64,000 bases of DNA, from assembly GCF_020184175.1 (NCBI RefSeq), contig NC_065533.1:17134695-17198694 (forward strand), given 5' to 3'. Source of the DNA: Aphis gossypii. Its lineage: Eukaryota; Arthropoda; Insecta; Hemiptera; Aphididae. Both the position numbers and the translations under genes were made by a program. Below the pieces are notes generated by a model. The model did no database searches. It was not told the DNA's origin and saw nothing but the letters and a program-made list of their open reading frames with translations. Below are positions 35,721 through 47,450 of the stretch, piece after piece (position 1 is the stretch's first letter; each line of letters opens with the position of its first letter).

Positions 35721-38429
35721 GTATTATTATTTAATTAAATAATATTTTACACAATATTACATTAAAATATTAACAAATTATTATATAAACAAAGAAAAAA
35801 TATGTTTTAATTTTTATAGATATTTTAAAATTAGAATAATATATTATTATTATCTAATAAAACTAGATACTTTTTTTTACCAGAAATCATCCTCAAAGAT
35901 AATGATAGAACATTTCATTACTACAAAATATAACAAACATACAAAAAAAAAAAAAACATTTAATATTAAAAACAATACTTTCAAGTTTTAACGCTCTAAT
36001 CTAGAAACTAATGTTATCTTTTTATACTATGTATAATGTATATTATAATTTATAAAATAATTAAATTGTAAAAAAATCAATATAGTAAAAAGAAAATTAT
36101 TATTTGTAATAAAATATTTTATTTTCTATTATCTATATTATATACATCATTGTTTTATTTTTTATAATATAAATAAATATTTATTTGTTATCTAATTGAA
36201 TTTATCTTATAGGGTAAGGTCTTAACTATATTTATACAAAGTAGGTAATGATTAAAATAAATGACAAAAGTTTGCAATATGTATTATGTATATAAATAAT
36301 GGTTTAGAAATCATACTATAGATTAATGATACTAAGTGATAAGTAATAACAAGTATGTATGTATGCGTAATTTAATATATTAGAAGTACATAATTTATAA
36401 TTGATGCCAGTTCAAACAAATCAAAAAAAGTCAAACTCAAAAAGTTATAAGACTATCAAGGTAATCATACATCAATTCAGTGTGTGAACTAAGTAATGAC
36501 CAGAATATTGGAAAAATGTTATAAAAAATAATAGGTGTTCATATATAAATGTACAATAACATGTAGCTTAAAAATACTATATAAATGAAAAAATACATAA
36601 TCTGTCGAAAATCAAAATAATAATACTTCTTATTGTTATATGAATTAAATTTTGAATTATACATCAAATGTTTATTGTAATATTTGTAACATGCCATGTG
36701 TGAGTAACCGTAGTAAAGTAAATTTGAGGTAGTAGTTAAAATAATAAATACTGATAGAATATATTTAAAGTGTTTAATTGTAAAATATTCTAAGTCCAAA
36801 TAATTATTTTAAATAAACTGATGAAATTATTCTAAGTCCGTGAGACATAATTATTAAACTAGGTGGCGTGAAGGTGCTCTAACTCTGGCTATACTCTGAC
36901 TCTAACTATCTGAGACTCCCTATAATGTTCAGATGCTCCATCAACAGGTCCCTGCTGGTCAGTTGCACGTGCATTCGCCGCCTTCCCACGCTTTGCAGTT
37001 ATACATATATCTATGAGTATGGTACAAAAAACTTCCGAAGTCATCAATCATAAATAGTTCAATATATTTTCTATCCACACTCACATATTACCTAAAACAA
37101 AAAAAAATATGTAAATACAATGAAAAACAAATATTTTGTTTTTAAAACATTGTATTTTTCAATAAAATAATAAAAAGTTAGTATTGCTTGTTAATCAATT
37201 TAAAATGTTCACTTAAGAGGATGTAGTGATTGTACCTGAATGTGTTGTCTCCGTTTTCACTCATCTGATATAGCAAAATTTTCATTCACTAGTTTCAATA
37301 CATATTCAATGTTGTGCAATAGTCATTGCTATAACTCTCAACCTTGTAAAAATAAATAATACATTAAAAATAAAGTTTAATAAAATGTATAACTTAATTT
37401 TCATATTTCATTATTAAAAAAAAAATAAGTATATTATATCACATATTATTACCCAATACTAAAAATACTCATATATAATAGTAATATTACACAATGTGAA
37501 TAAAATGAATTTCATACACTTCATGAAAAGGTCAAAAAAAAAAAATGTCCATATAGTGTATTATAGCGTAATTTTCACTAAACGGATACATTTCATGAAG
37601 TGGATGTCTATTTCATGAAATAAGCGATTTCACTAAGTGGATGAGACATATACACTATTTTTCTTTTGCGTCATTTAATAAAACATTATAATTCAATTAC
37701 TAAATTGTTAATCAATCCATTCATATAATATTTCACATTTTATAGATTACTATATTATTTTATAAAACCAATAGGTATTAATGTGTAAATATTTTATAAA
37801 TTGTTTAATTAATTAAATTCATAGCTTAAAAAAAATTAACTATTCAGAGAGATATTATTTTTGTCAAATAGGTATTAATATTATTATAATCTGCATAAAA
37901 TATTTTATTCAAATAAGTCAACTAAAGTAAATTAAATCTTATGACTTAAAGGATCTCTGTGTCTTATGGTAACTTATACTTGCACTAATTATATAAAAGA
38001 AAGTACTTTTAATTAAATTCAATTATATTGTAGTACATTTATATTATTTTATTGTTTTAAAATTATCTAACTGATAAATTAAGTAAAAAATAATTACATA
38101 ATTAAAAAAAAATAACTGTTCTTTCAGATCAATAGTAATAAATTGGATGAATTTGTCCCACTATAACTTAAATATTATTATAATTTATAAATTGTAAAAT
38201 ATACATTTATAAATAAAAAAAATAAATAATTTAATTTAATAAAAATATTGTCAGTAACATAGGTAGGTATTAATTATATTAAGTAAGTTCAGTAATGATT
38301 AAATAATAATAATAATTTTCACCGATATCCATAATTGAGTTTAAAGTGACAAGTAAGCCTAACCTACCTATGTCCTATAATAAAGTATAATAAAACATAC
38401 CTTAAAAAAATCCTACATATTACTGCACT
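35721..38429. other. AT-rich intergenic DNA with one GC-richer island
   Basis: Mostly featureless A/T sequence. A patch at 36862-37015 stands out as GC-richer and is open on both strands. The plus strand gives NVQMLHQQVPAGQLHVHSPP in frame to a TGA. The minus strand gives RGKAANARATDQQGPVDGAS in frame to a TAG. Neither has clear neighbours or a recognised domain; it may be a gene fossil. Around 37505-37650 the words TTCATGAAGTGGAT and TTTCACTAAGTGGATG recur as short degenerate repeats. Confidence 0.35.
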
Positions 38430-38990
38430 ATGTAGTTAATTTGAACCAACCAAATAAAACAAATCTATGTATACATGAAAATGGCTGTTTAAATCAAAAT
38501 ATTTGTACACGTCAAACCTTTGTTAAAATAGTTAAAAACTGTAAATATTTAGGTATAGAAATGTGTCATAATTTTAAATTGAAAGACCACATAAAATATA
38601 TAACAAATAAATTAAGAAAACTCATGTATGCATTTAAAATTTTAACAGATATCTTAGAACTTAAGACAGATAGAGTAGTGTATCAAACATTAATAAAATC
38701 CATAATTGGTTATGGTATTTCTATATGGAGAGGTATGTATAATACAACTATAGATCCATTAAAAAAAATACTAAAAATTATCCTAAAAATATATATATTA
38801 TATTATATAAGCAACGAGGAGAAAACATATATTTTCTTATATTAATTTTATAGTTATATGCAATTTTTAATTATTTAATTTATATTATGAACTATTTAAT
38901 GAATGTATACTTCACATTGTGAACTTATGGGCCCCCACACGAACATGTTCAGTGGGGCCCATTATCTTCTTGAAGAATAAATAAAAATAA
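38430..38990 (+). pseudogene. Jockey-type LINE 3' fragment with tail
   Basis: It reads LNQNICTRQTFVKIVKNCKY, LGIEMCHNF, TNKLRKLMYAFKIL, RVVYQTLIKSIIGYGISIW and DPLKKILKIILKI, the same family and region as the fragment at 34640. A 3' untranslated part follows. It has a strong GC stem (GGGCCCCCAC...GTGGGGCCC) at about 38929-38960 and ends in an AATAAA-rich tract near 38970-39000. This is a 5'-truncated insertion, as usual for LINEs. The frame is open for 134 codons but covers only the reverse transcriptase end. Confidence 0.82.
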
Positions 38991-39609
38991 AATAAAAAAT
39001 AATACTCTCGAGAGGAGAAATTTGATTTATATCAATAAATATATGAGAAGATATTTACCAATTTGCAATGAAGAATGAATCCAATACAGACTGATACATT
39101 TCTCTGCTTTACTGCACTTGTATCTTCTTAAATGCTATACTAAACAAATAAAAATTCGATACACTGCGAATATTCTTTCTTGAAAATCTTTATACTCGGT
39201 GTAAGTTTTCAATCGTATCCATCGTGTTTGAGTCAAGTAAGTAGCCTTTATAGGTAGGTAACATAACTGTTTTTCGCATACACAATATGTAGGTTAACAA
39301 CCATATTAATGTACATATAAAATATTTAAAAGGATATTATTTAAATTGATTTGAAATACGATTAATAATTTAAATTTAAAATATAATAAAATTATTTGCG
39401 TACAAATTATAAAAAATAAAATCTGTCATATCAGCAACAAATAGTTGATACCATGATAAAATTATTATCATTATTTTATCACTAGTATTATAATGCATGT
39501 GATAGACTGGTAGATAACATTTCCAAAATAAAAACGAAAAATATATTATACTAGGTATTTACATTGTATGTATACACAGACATTGTGTTATATGTCAGTG
39601 ACTGTATGC

Positions 39610-39787
39610 TCGTAGCGGAAGTTTAGGAACTTATATTTATACTCCGTCGACAGCACTGTCGTTCTTTTGTGATTGACATCCTTTCGTCGGTCGACCGTTG
39701 TTCTGAGGCGTGTTTTTTCGGCGTTCTCGACGCTTGCCCTTTATTTTTTTGTTTCCCGTACTAATACGTAATTTTTAATTAACTGCC
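39610..39787 (+). promoter_or_regulatory. Promoter/5' leader of the DEAD-box gene
   Basis: The 180 bp before the start codon are clearly GC- and CpG-richer than the flanks (CCGTCGACAGCACTGTCG, CCTTTCGTCGGTCGACCG), which fits a transcribed leader. No TATA box is convincing. The start ATG at 39788 sits in CTGCCATGT. Confidence 0.5.
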
Positions 39788-41595
39788 ATGTCCACATTAT
39801 TGGTGATCGAATCAGCTATGGCTGGTCTGGTGATCGGCCGTGGCGGGGCCACGATCAAGAACATCCAAAATGACAGCGGTGCGATGGTAAAGCTGTTAAA
39901 CGGCAACACACCGGACACTCGGAACGTGACAATAATTGGCAGTGAAGAAGCTCAACGTTTGGCCAAAGGCATGGTCGAGAAGATCGTCGGGAAAGTATTG
40001 CGGTCGGAAACGAATACCACACCGCCACCTCCGCCCAGGCAACAATCGCGTGGTCGTGGACGTGGGGGCGCATGGAGATCGCGACCGAGGCGAACGGCGT
40101 CCCCGGTAGAGACAATCAGTATTAGTGACGAGGCTTGGGAGGAAGTCCTTCGAGAAAACAAGCAGATGGAACTCGAGATGTTACAGTCGTTGCCGCCGAT
40201 CGTCAAAGATTTCTATGTGGAGCATAATGAGGTAAAAGCTATGTCTGATGAGGAGGTTCAATCGTTTAGAACCTCCCAAAATGATATTACCGTCCAGTAT
40301 GTGGACGGTGCTGATTGTGTACGGCCAATACCAAAGCCAATAAAAACATTTGAACATGCTTTTAGCTTGTTTCCAGATATCATAAAGGTGATTAAAAAAC
40401 AAAAATTTACCACACCATCGCCTATACAGTGTCAAGCCTGGCCAATTATTATGAGTGGACACGATTTAATAGCTATAGCCCAAACTGGTACGGGCAAGAC
40501 ACTGGCATATATACTACCGGCTTTAATTCATTTACGTAAACAGCCTACTCCACGTAAAGAACGTATTGGACCGTCTGTGGTAATAATGGGACCAACAAGA
40601 GAACTCGTGTTGCAAATTCGCGATGAAATAACAAAATATCTACATGACAATATCAAAGTTGTATGTGTATACGGTGGTGGTGTTTCAGCTCAAGATCATC
40701 AAAAACTTTTAGAAGACGAAAAACCGGACATTGTTGTAGCCACACCAGGAAGGCTTAATGATTTGATTGGTATACAAGCAGTTAAACTTGAACATGTGTC
40801 TTATTTGGTTCTTGATGAAGCGGACCGTATGTTAGATATGGGTTTTAAAAACCAAATAGAATTGTCATTAAGACATGTGCGTCCAGATAAGCAAACTATT
40901 TTGACAAGTGCCACATGGCCAGAAGCTGTCAAAAATTTGGCCAAATACTTTGCAAAAAATCCCTTACATATTACAGTCGGTTCTCTAGATTTATCAACTG
41001 TGAATACTGTAACTCAAAAAATTATTATGCTTAAAGAACATCAAAAAGAAGCTTGGTTAGATGACTTCATTAGCAATAATCTTTCCAAGGATGATAAAAT
41101 CATAATATTCATGCGCAAGAAATCATCGGTTGACAAGATGTATGAACATTTCAATAAAAAAAATATTGAGTGCAGGTAATATAAACTGAATAGTTATTAT
41201 TGTAACTATATTATTGTATTATTTGTATAGTAGAATTATTTTTTGAAACCAGTCTTTTAATTTATAGATGTATACATGGTGGAAGGATTCAATCTGATCG
41301 CGAAGGATCATTGGCTGACATGCGTAATGGTGTTGTATCTATACTTATTGCTACAGATGTAGCATCTAGGGGGATAGATATTCATGATATCACTCTAGTT
41401 ATTAACTATGATTTTCCTGTGAATATTGAAGAGTATGTTCATAGAGTAGGTAGAACTGGTAGAGCAGGAAAAACAGGTTCAGCAATCACTTTGTTTTCTA
41501 ACTATGATAAATTCAACGCTTCTCCACTTATTGGTGTTTTGGAAAAGTCAGAACAGCCTATTCCACCAGAATTGTATAAAATGGCTTCTCAGTAA
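39788..41595 (+). CDS. DDX43: DEAD-box RNA helicase with KH domain, DDX43-like, 571 residues
   Basis: Exons 39788-41175 and 41268-41595 join at GAGTGCAG|GT...TATAG|ATGT, giving 571 residues. A KH domain (about 1-68) has its GRGG loop at 17-20. An arginine/glycine patch (88-101) follows. The helicase core shows a Q motif near 208-215, AQTGTGKT (231-238), PTREL (269-273), TPGR (319-322), DEAD (343-346), SATWP (374-378), IIFMRKK (439-445), TDVASRGID (492-500) and HRVGRTGRAG (521-530). All catalytic motifs are intact. KH plus DEAD with SATWP is the DDX43 arrangement, an ATP-dependent RNA helicase; germline roles are family knowledge. It is likely complete and functional. It has one intron, and its 5' half has higher GC than the neighbourhood. 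DDX53-like naming is the alternative. Confidence 0.92.
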
Positions 41596-44500
41596 ACACT
41601 AATTAAAATATTTAAATTAAATTACTCTTTTCTGCTTCTATATTTAATATAATAAGTTTTTAATTTTTAATTTGGCATTTAAATTATATATTACTATCAT
41701 TTTTTAATTACTCATATAAAATTTATAATTTATCACAAATATTCTTATTAATTTCAAATTTATTGATTTTGATAGTTTGATCATGTTTTATGAATACTAT
41801 TTATTATATTATTATTATTTATACCAGTTTCAATGATACTAAATTAATTTAATTTCAACATTTTAATAAAATTTTTATTTTTAACATAGCAATAAAATAA
41901 AAATGATAAATGTGGAGTACTTAATCATAAAATAGGTAGTACTAGTTGTTATATTTATTAAATTTATAAATAACAGTCTCCATTTTTTATTTTGGATAAG
42001 TATGTCTCAAGACTACTGTCTTCTTTCCCTTATTTAGGATTGTCTGTTGTTTTCTAAAATTGATAAAGTGACATGCATATGAGTTATTTATCATTTTTGT
42101 AGTTCAATTAGGTTAGAAATTACAATGTTCTAATGGTCTAATAAGGGATTAATTATAGATTTAAAGTTTATATACATAAAATTTTTAAAAATGTGTTGGG
42201 TTGTATTTTCTAAACTTGCATTAGTTGTTTTATTCCGTGTAGTGTTGTTACAAGTTGCGTTATTATAGAATATATTACATTGGATATGTTGACATTTTTT
42301 GTAGACCGTGCAGTTCATATAATTTGCTGGATTGTTCATTACATAGTACACAAATAAAAGAAGACATATAATTTGGCCTTTGTTGTAGTGAGATGGCCTT
42401 TGTCAAATGTTATAATATATGTATTATGTATATTGTATTATATTGCACCTATAATACTACATTATAGGTGCAATATAATATGGTATCAGTGTATCACCAT
42501 AAAATGAAGGATTGAAAAATGTTCTATTATTTATGTGATTCTTTGTTTTTAATTTTTGTGTTAAGTAAGAATGTTATACCAAAAATATTGTTATTTTTCC
42601 TATTAAGTTCTAGATCAACAAACATCAGTGGTAGTGAGATTTTGTTTGGTGATGTATAATATTAGTTGTTTGCCTTACAGAATGTTCTATTACCTCTGTT
42701 GCTGTTGAAATGTTCAATGAACAAGAGTTGATTAATTAAAGTTTCTTAGAACTTCTCTAAATGCATTATTTTGTAAGTCTGATACTCTGCATTGTTATCT
42801 TTTAGAAAACATATTGTTCGCCGGCATTGTCAAGACTTTGAGTTTAAAGTATACGAGTATAAATGATATGGTCAAGACCATATGACATTTGATAAACACT
42901 TTACTTAAAGCGGAAAGTTATGCATATTATGTCTTATACAATTTTATGGTGGATTTGTAACTTTATTTCTTGTTTAATTTGTCATTGTTTGATTTCATAC
43001 AGTTGGGTTAAAGTCCAGCAAGAATGCTAAAAATATTTTAATTCCTTCACAGTGATGGAAGCTTGATAGATTTCTTAAAAATTTAATTCCACATCATTTG
43101 ATACAGACCTAATAAAAATGTATTCTGATGAACTGCACTTAAATTAAACATTGTATGAAAAAATAATGATGTGTTCTTTTTGGTTATAATTATCACATTA
43201 GTGAGGACAAGTTATATTTTGAATTTAAAATTATTTATTAATTATTATTATTTATTTTTTATATTTAATTAACCTGTTGCGAGCAAATTTAAAGACAGAA
43301 TACAGAGATCCATCAATTTCCATCAAGTATAGATTTTATTAAGTAATATGTTAACTCAAAATATAGGTTCCTATTAAACGTATAATAAATTCACTGCTTA
43401 AAAAATGTTTTATTTTATTATCCTAATCATATTATTGCATTTACGCATTTACAAATATATATTTTATAAATATTTATTATTTTGAAATTTTCTAGATTTT
43501 ATTGGTTGTTACAGTTAAAATATATTATTTATTATTTATCGTCAATTGCTTCAATTGTGTATTTTTAACTATTAGTTATTTTTATCTTTCGACTTAATTA
43601 AATAATTTCATGATTGATTATTTAAAAAAATCGTAATTTATTATAATTTTTTTTTAATTTGATAAAAATTATATTAATAATTAAATTTACATCATAAAAT
43701 TTATTTTAAGTATCTTTACTTTGTATTTTTACTTTTGTATTATTTTTATTTTGAGTACTGATTCAATATGACAATATATACATTATACATAATTTTTAGA
43801 TTAATAGTTAAAATTAGTTCTAAATATTTTTACACTTCAAAATCCTGTTCCTGGCTATCAATTTTATGTTGTATTATAACACTTAAATAACTTTAAGTTG
43901 TTTTTATACATGTAAAATATAAAAATAATTCCAAAAATGTGGAACCGAATTAAATGGAATAAAGAAAAACACAAATAACATGCAAACCATGTAAACTACT
44001 TTATATAAAAATTAAAAAAAAAACATTTTATATTTGAACCATGCATCGTAATTAAGTAAATGACAGTGAAACACATATCTGAAGTCTAGAATTATTAAGA
44101 TGGAAGAAACAAACACCACATATGTACCAAAAACATTGGACTGGACCTATGACTAAATGTAAGCATAAATAATTTTTCTTGAAACAACTAATAAATTAAA
44201 TAATGTAATAAAAAACCATAAAACTCAAGTTTTAAAATAAATTTTTATAGAGATTAATTTAATCTAAAAAAAAAAAAATACAGTTACATTTAACATACTT
44301 TAACTTTATTTTAATTAATAATTATTTAAATCAATACTTGCTAAGCATTTATGCATTTATTTAATTTATAATTAAATACCTAATTACTTTTTATTATTTT
44401 GTATTTGTTTTGTTATATTATTAAAACATTATGTAGAATTGTAATTATTAGAATTTAATAGTGTATTACAATTAAGCATTAGCATATACCAATAAAGATC

Positions 44501-44596
44501 AATTGGTGTTTTTACTATTATCATTTTTTACTTAACAAACTAATAGTAAAATTTAAACAATAAATTTATGCTGCCAGATATTACTATTACTGTATT
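41596..44596. other. 3' flank and AT-rich intergenic DNA
   Basis: Candidate polyadenylation words (AATAAAA) follow the helicase stop near 41864 and 41891. The rest contains no supportable gene. A perfect short palindrome is listed at 42436-42479. The 73-codon minus-strand frame at 42130 is low-complexity asparagine/threonine sequence and not credible. Confidence 0.5.
42436..42479. repeat. Perfect hairpin, 18-bp arms
   Basis: TATTATATTGCACCTATAAT and its reverse complement are separated by about five bases (ACTAC). The stem is strong enough to form as RNA or cruciform. No precursor-like flanking pairing or bounded MITE was recognised. Confidence 0.6.
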
Positions 44597-44739
44597 CAGT
44601 GTTTGTCTGGCATGTAAAAGGCCTCGGCCGCTATTTCCCTCTGGGGCCTCATTTTATTTTCTTCATTTACTATAGAAAGAATAAAACTCGGTGCCTCGGC
44701 CACTTTTGGGTCCCTGTAACCCTGACCAGGCTGACAATG
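44597..44739. mobile_element. hAT-type MITE with perfect 8-bp TSD
   Basis: The octamer ACTGTATT flanks both ends (44589-44596 and 44740-44747). The element starts CAGTGTTTGTC and ends GACAATG; the ends are related but imperfect inverted copies. The interior is markedly GC-richer (GGCCTCGGCCGC, and the related GTGCCTCGGCCAC). Confidence 0.7.
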
Positions 44740-45179
44740 ACTGTATTATTAATTTTTTGTGTTTATAAATAATTCAAAGTTCTATCATATAGTTATGTAG
44801 TTAATATAAGCTTATAAATTATTTCTGTATTTCAATACTTCTTTTCAGAAATCAATTTAGAATTCATCCCATGAATAATAAATGATTTATTATGCTATAC
44901 CTATTTTAATTATTATTGTATAATATACAGTCAGTGAGGCAAATTACTCGACTAGTTTTTAATTACTTACAAGTTAAAGTAACCAGTTAATTTGTTACCT
45001 TTAAAGTTATAAACTCGCTTACTATTTTTGTGTATTCCTTCAACAAAAAAAATTTTTACATGGAGTTGAGGAGAAAAATGTATTGTGTGAGGGCGCTAAA
45101 TTATAAATTCATAACTATAAACATTTTAATAAATTACAATTTTTGGAAATAAATCTAGTTTTGTGCCCCAGCAAATTTT

Positions 45180-45321
45180 TGAAGTGAAACTTCTTTACAA
45201 AGGATACAAAAAAAAAACGATGGGCCCATCACCAACCGTTTCTATAGTTATACAAACACAAACAAAGCGACTAAGCGACTAAAAAAATAAAATAAAAAAA
45301 ACTGAAAGAAGTTTCACTTCA
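45180..45321. repeat. Inverted repeat with 17-bp perfect arms
   Basis: TGAAGTGAAACTTCTTT at 45180-45196 is exactly inverted at 45305-45321 around a loop of about 108 bp. No duplication was recognised at the outside. It may be an internal part of a worn MITE. Confidence 0.5.
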
Positions 45322-46250
45322 TCCCTGAGTACTTGTTAGTTGTTACACTTACAATTTTTTTTATTATTATTATTCATCATTAATGAATTTTAATATTAAT
45401 TAAAAACAATTGTACAAAAAAAAAATTGCTATAAATCATTAATGTTTGAGTAATAGCCTAAAGGTACACTTATTTACTTATAAATTAAATATTCTGTTAG
45501 ATTAAGCATGTAACTTTGTTTAGATTTTGATTAGACTGCCCTTGCATGATCACAAGAAGACAAGTTGAATTCCATGTTGACATATAAACTTTAGTACTTT
45601 TTTCAACTAATACAACTTCACAATTTTCATAGGATAAAATATTTGAGTAAAAAGTATATAAATATTAGTAGTCAAGAACTTTATTCAAATACTTTTTTTT
45701 TTGTATTTGGGTAGTATATAAATACTATTTATATAATATTAAATACAAATGTATCTTAAATTCTTAAATACTTTTTTAATTCATTAAAAAAATTTAAAAA
45801 ATATCATCTTTAAACCTTTTTGTAAATCACTGTAACTTAAAAATATAATAACCATTTGGAAATATACCAAAGAAAAAATGCATTACATTTTTATAATTTT
45901 ATGTTATCATAATGAATTGATAATTATTTAATAATATCATTTAGGTAATATATACAGCAACTGCTGTATAGCAGTTAGGTCAACATTTATATGATAGTAC
46001 CTATATTATCATATTATAAATTATAATATAATAATATTATGGTCTTGTGAAATAAAATAATATTTTACAAATATAATAATATGTTATGTCCAAGTGTAAA
46101 ATTAAACATGCAATGCATAATATGTGTGTGCTTTTGTGTATAGTTGTTCATAATAATATATTATAGGAAATTTACATATTTAATATGTGATTTAGTTAAA
46201 TAAATAAAACAGCCATTAGCGCATTTTTAAAAACATTTTGCTTGGAAATT

Positions 46251-46607
46251 CATAGGCGTGCACAGGAATTCTTCACAGGGTGTGCAGAATTGTTTTAGAT
46301 GGGTTACTTGACCTACTACTATTCAGTTAGATAAATAATGTCTCTATATTATAATAATTAGTTTATAATAAATTAAAATTTTTTAGATTCTGCTTTATTG
46401 ATAATGAAAATAAAGAATATTAGATGTAAATTTAATATTACTATTAACTAGGTATTGTATAAAATAAAAACAATTATTAATTTACAATATTAATTATTAT
46501 ATTACACATACTAACCTACTCTCAATAATCAGTTTTAAATAATTAAACAATTTCCATCAAAAATTTAAAGTAGACACAAATTTTTGCATCCTGTGTGCAC
46601 GCCTATG
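46251..46607. mobile_element. MITE family CATAGGCGTGC, copy 1
   Basis: It begins CATAGGCGTGCACAGGAATT and ends GTGTGCACGCCTATG. The body (GGTTACTTGACCTACTAC, CTCTCAATAATCAGTTTTAA) is almost the same as the copy at 47955-48339. Target duplications could not be settled. It lies downstream of the carrier gene. Confidence 0.72.
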
Positions 46608-47450
46608 CTTTCAATTATGTTATACATTTAATAATAGCATTCAAAAATGATCTGCAACCATTTTAAATGTAGATCATCTCATCGCCACTGAGAAATATGT
46701 CATATTATATATTATATAAATATTATAATTATTATTATGATCTAATATATATTTATGTGAGAAGTGTTTTAAAAGTTAATAACAAAATCAAATTATTTTT
46801 GAATTTATAAATATATAATTAGACTACTGATACATACAAGTGATTTCAGTATAAAATTTCAAATATTTTTATCTTTAACAAATCTGAAATACATCAAATA
46901 ACTGAATATTTTCAGAATTGACATTTTTGTCAAAAATATAAGTATAATTTTTATCCATTTTCCAATAAAATATATTTTTAAAATATTAGCATATAATAAA
47001 AAATAATTTATTCTTTATACATGTAGACTGTAGTCTTATTATATACTTAGTTGAGCACATCAAAAACAATAATTTTGAATTATTGAAATAAATAGCTACA
47101 CACGTAAATAAATTACAAGACAGTAATAACATAGTAAATAATATGTTGATTGTTTGAAATAAACCAAAACTAAAATTTGTTGTTACTTAATTATATTTAG
47201 ATCATTAATTTCAAACTAAAACAATAAAATCAATAACTTAAAGATAGCTTTACATTTACATAAATAGCATAATAATTACCTATTGTATATAACATACTGT
47301 TATGCACAGCCTGCAAAAATATATAGAATACAATCACCCATAATACCCGAGATAAATTTTAGGCATTTTAATACCACCCAACAAAAAATATAAAATCAAA
47401 CAATAATTATTTTTCATGAACCTTAGCTATAAGAAATTTGAGAATATCTG

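Noticed and set aside
39855..40462. Three minus-strand frames of 84-93 codons
   Set aside because: They are antisense shadows of the DEAD-box helicase coding sequence.
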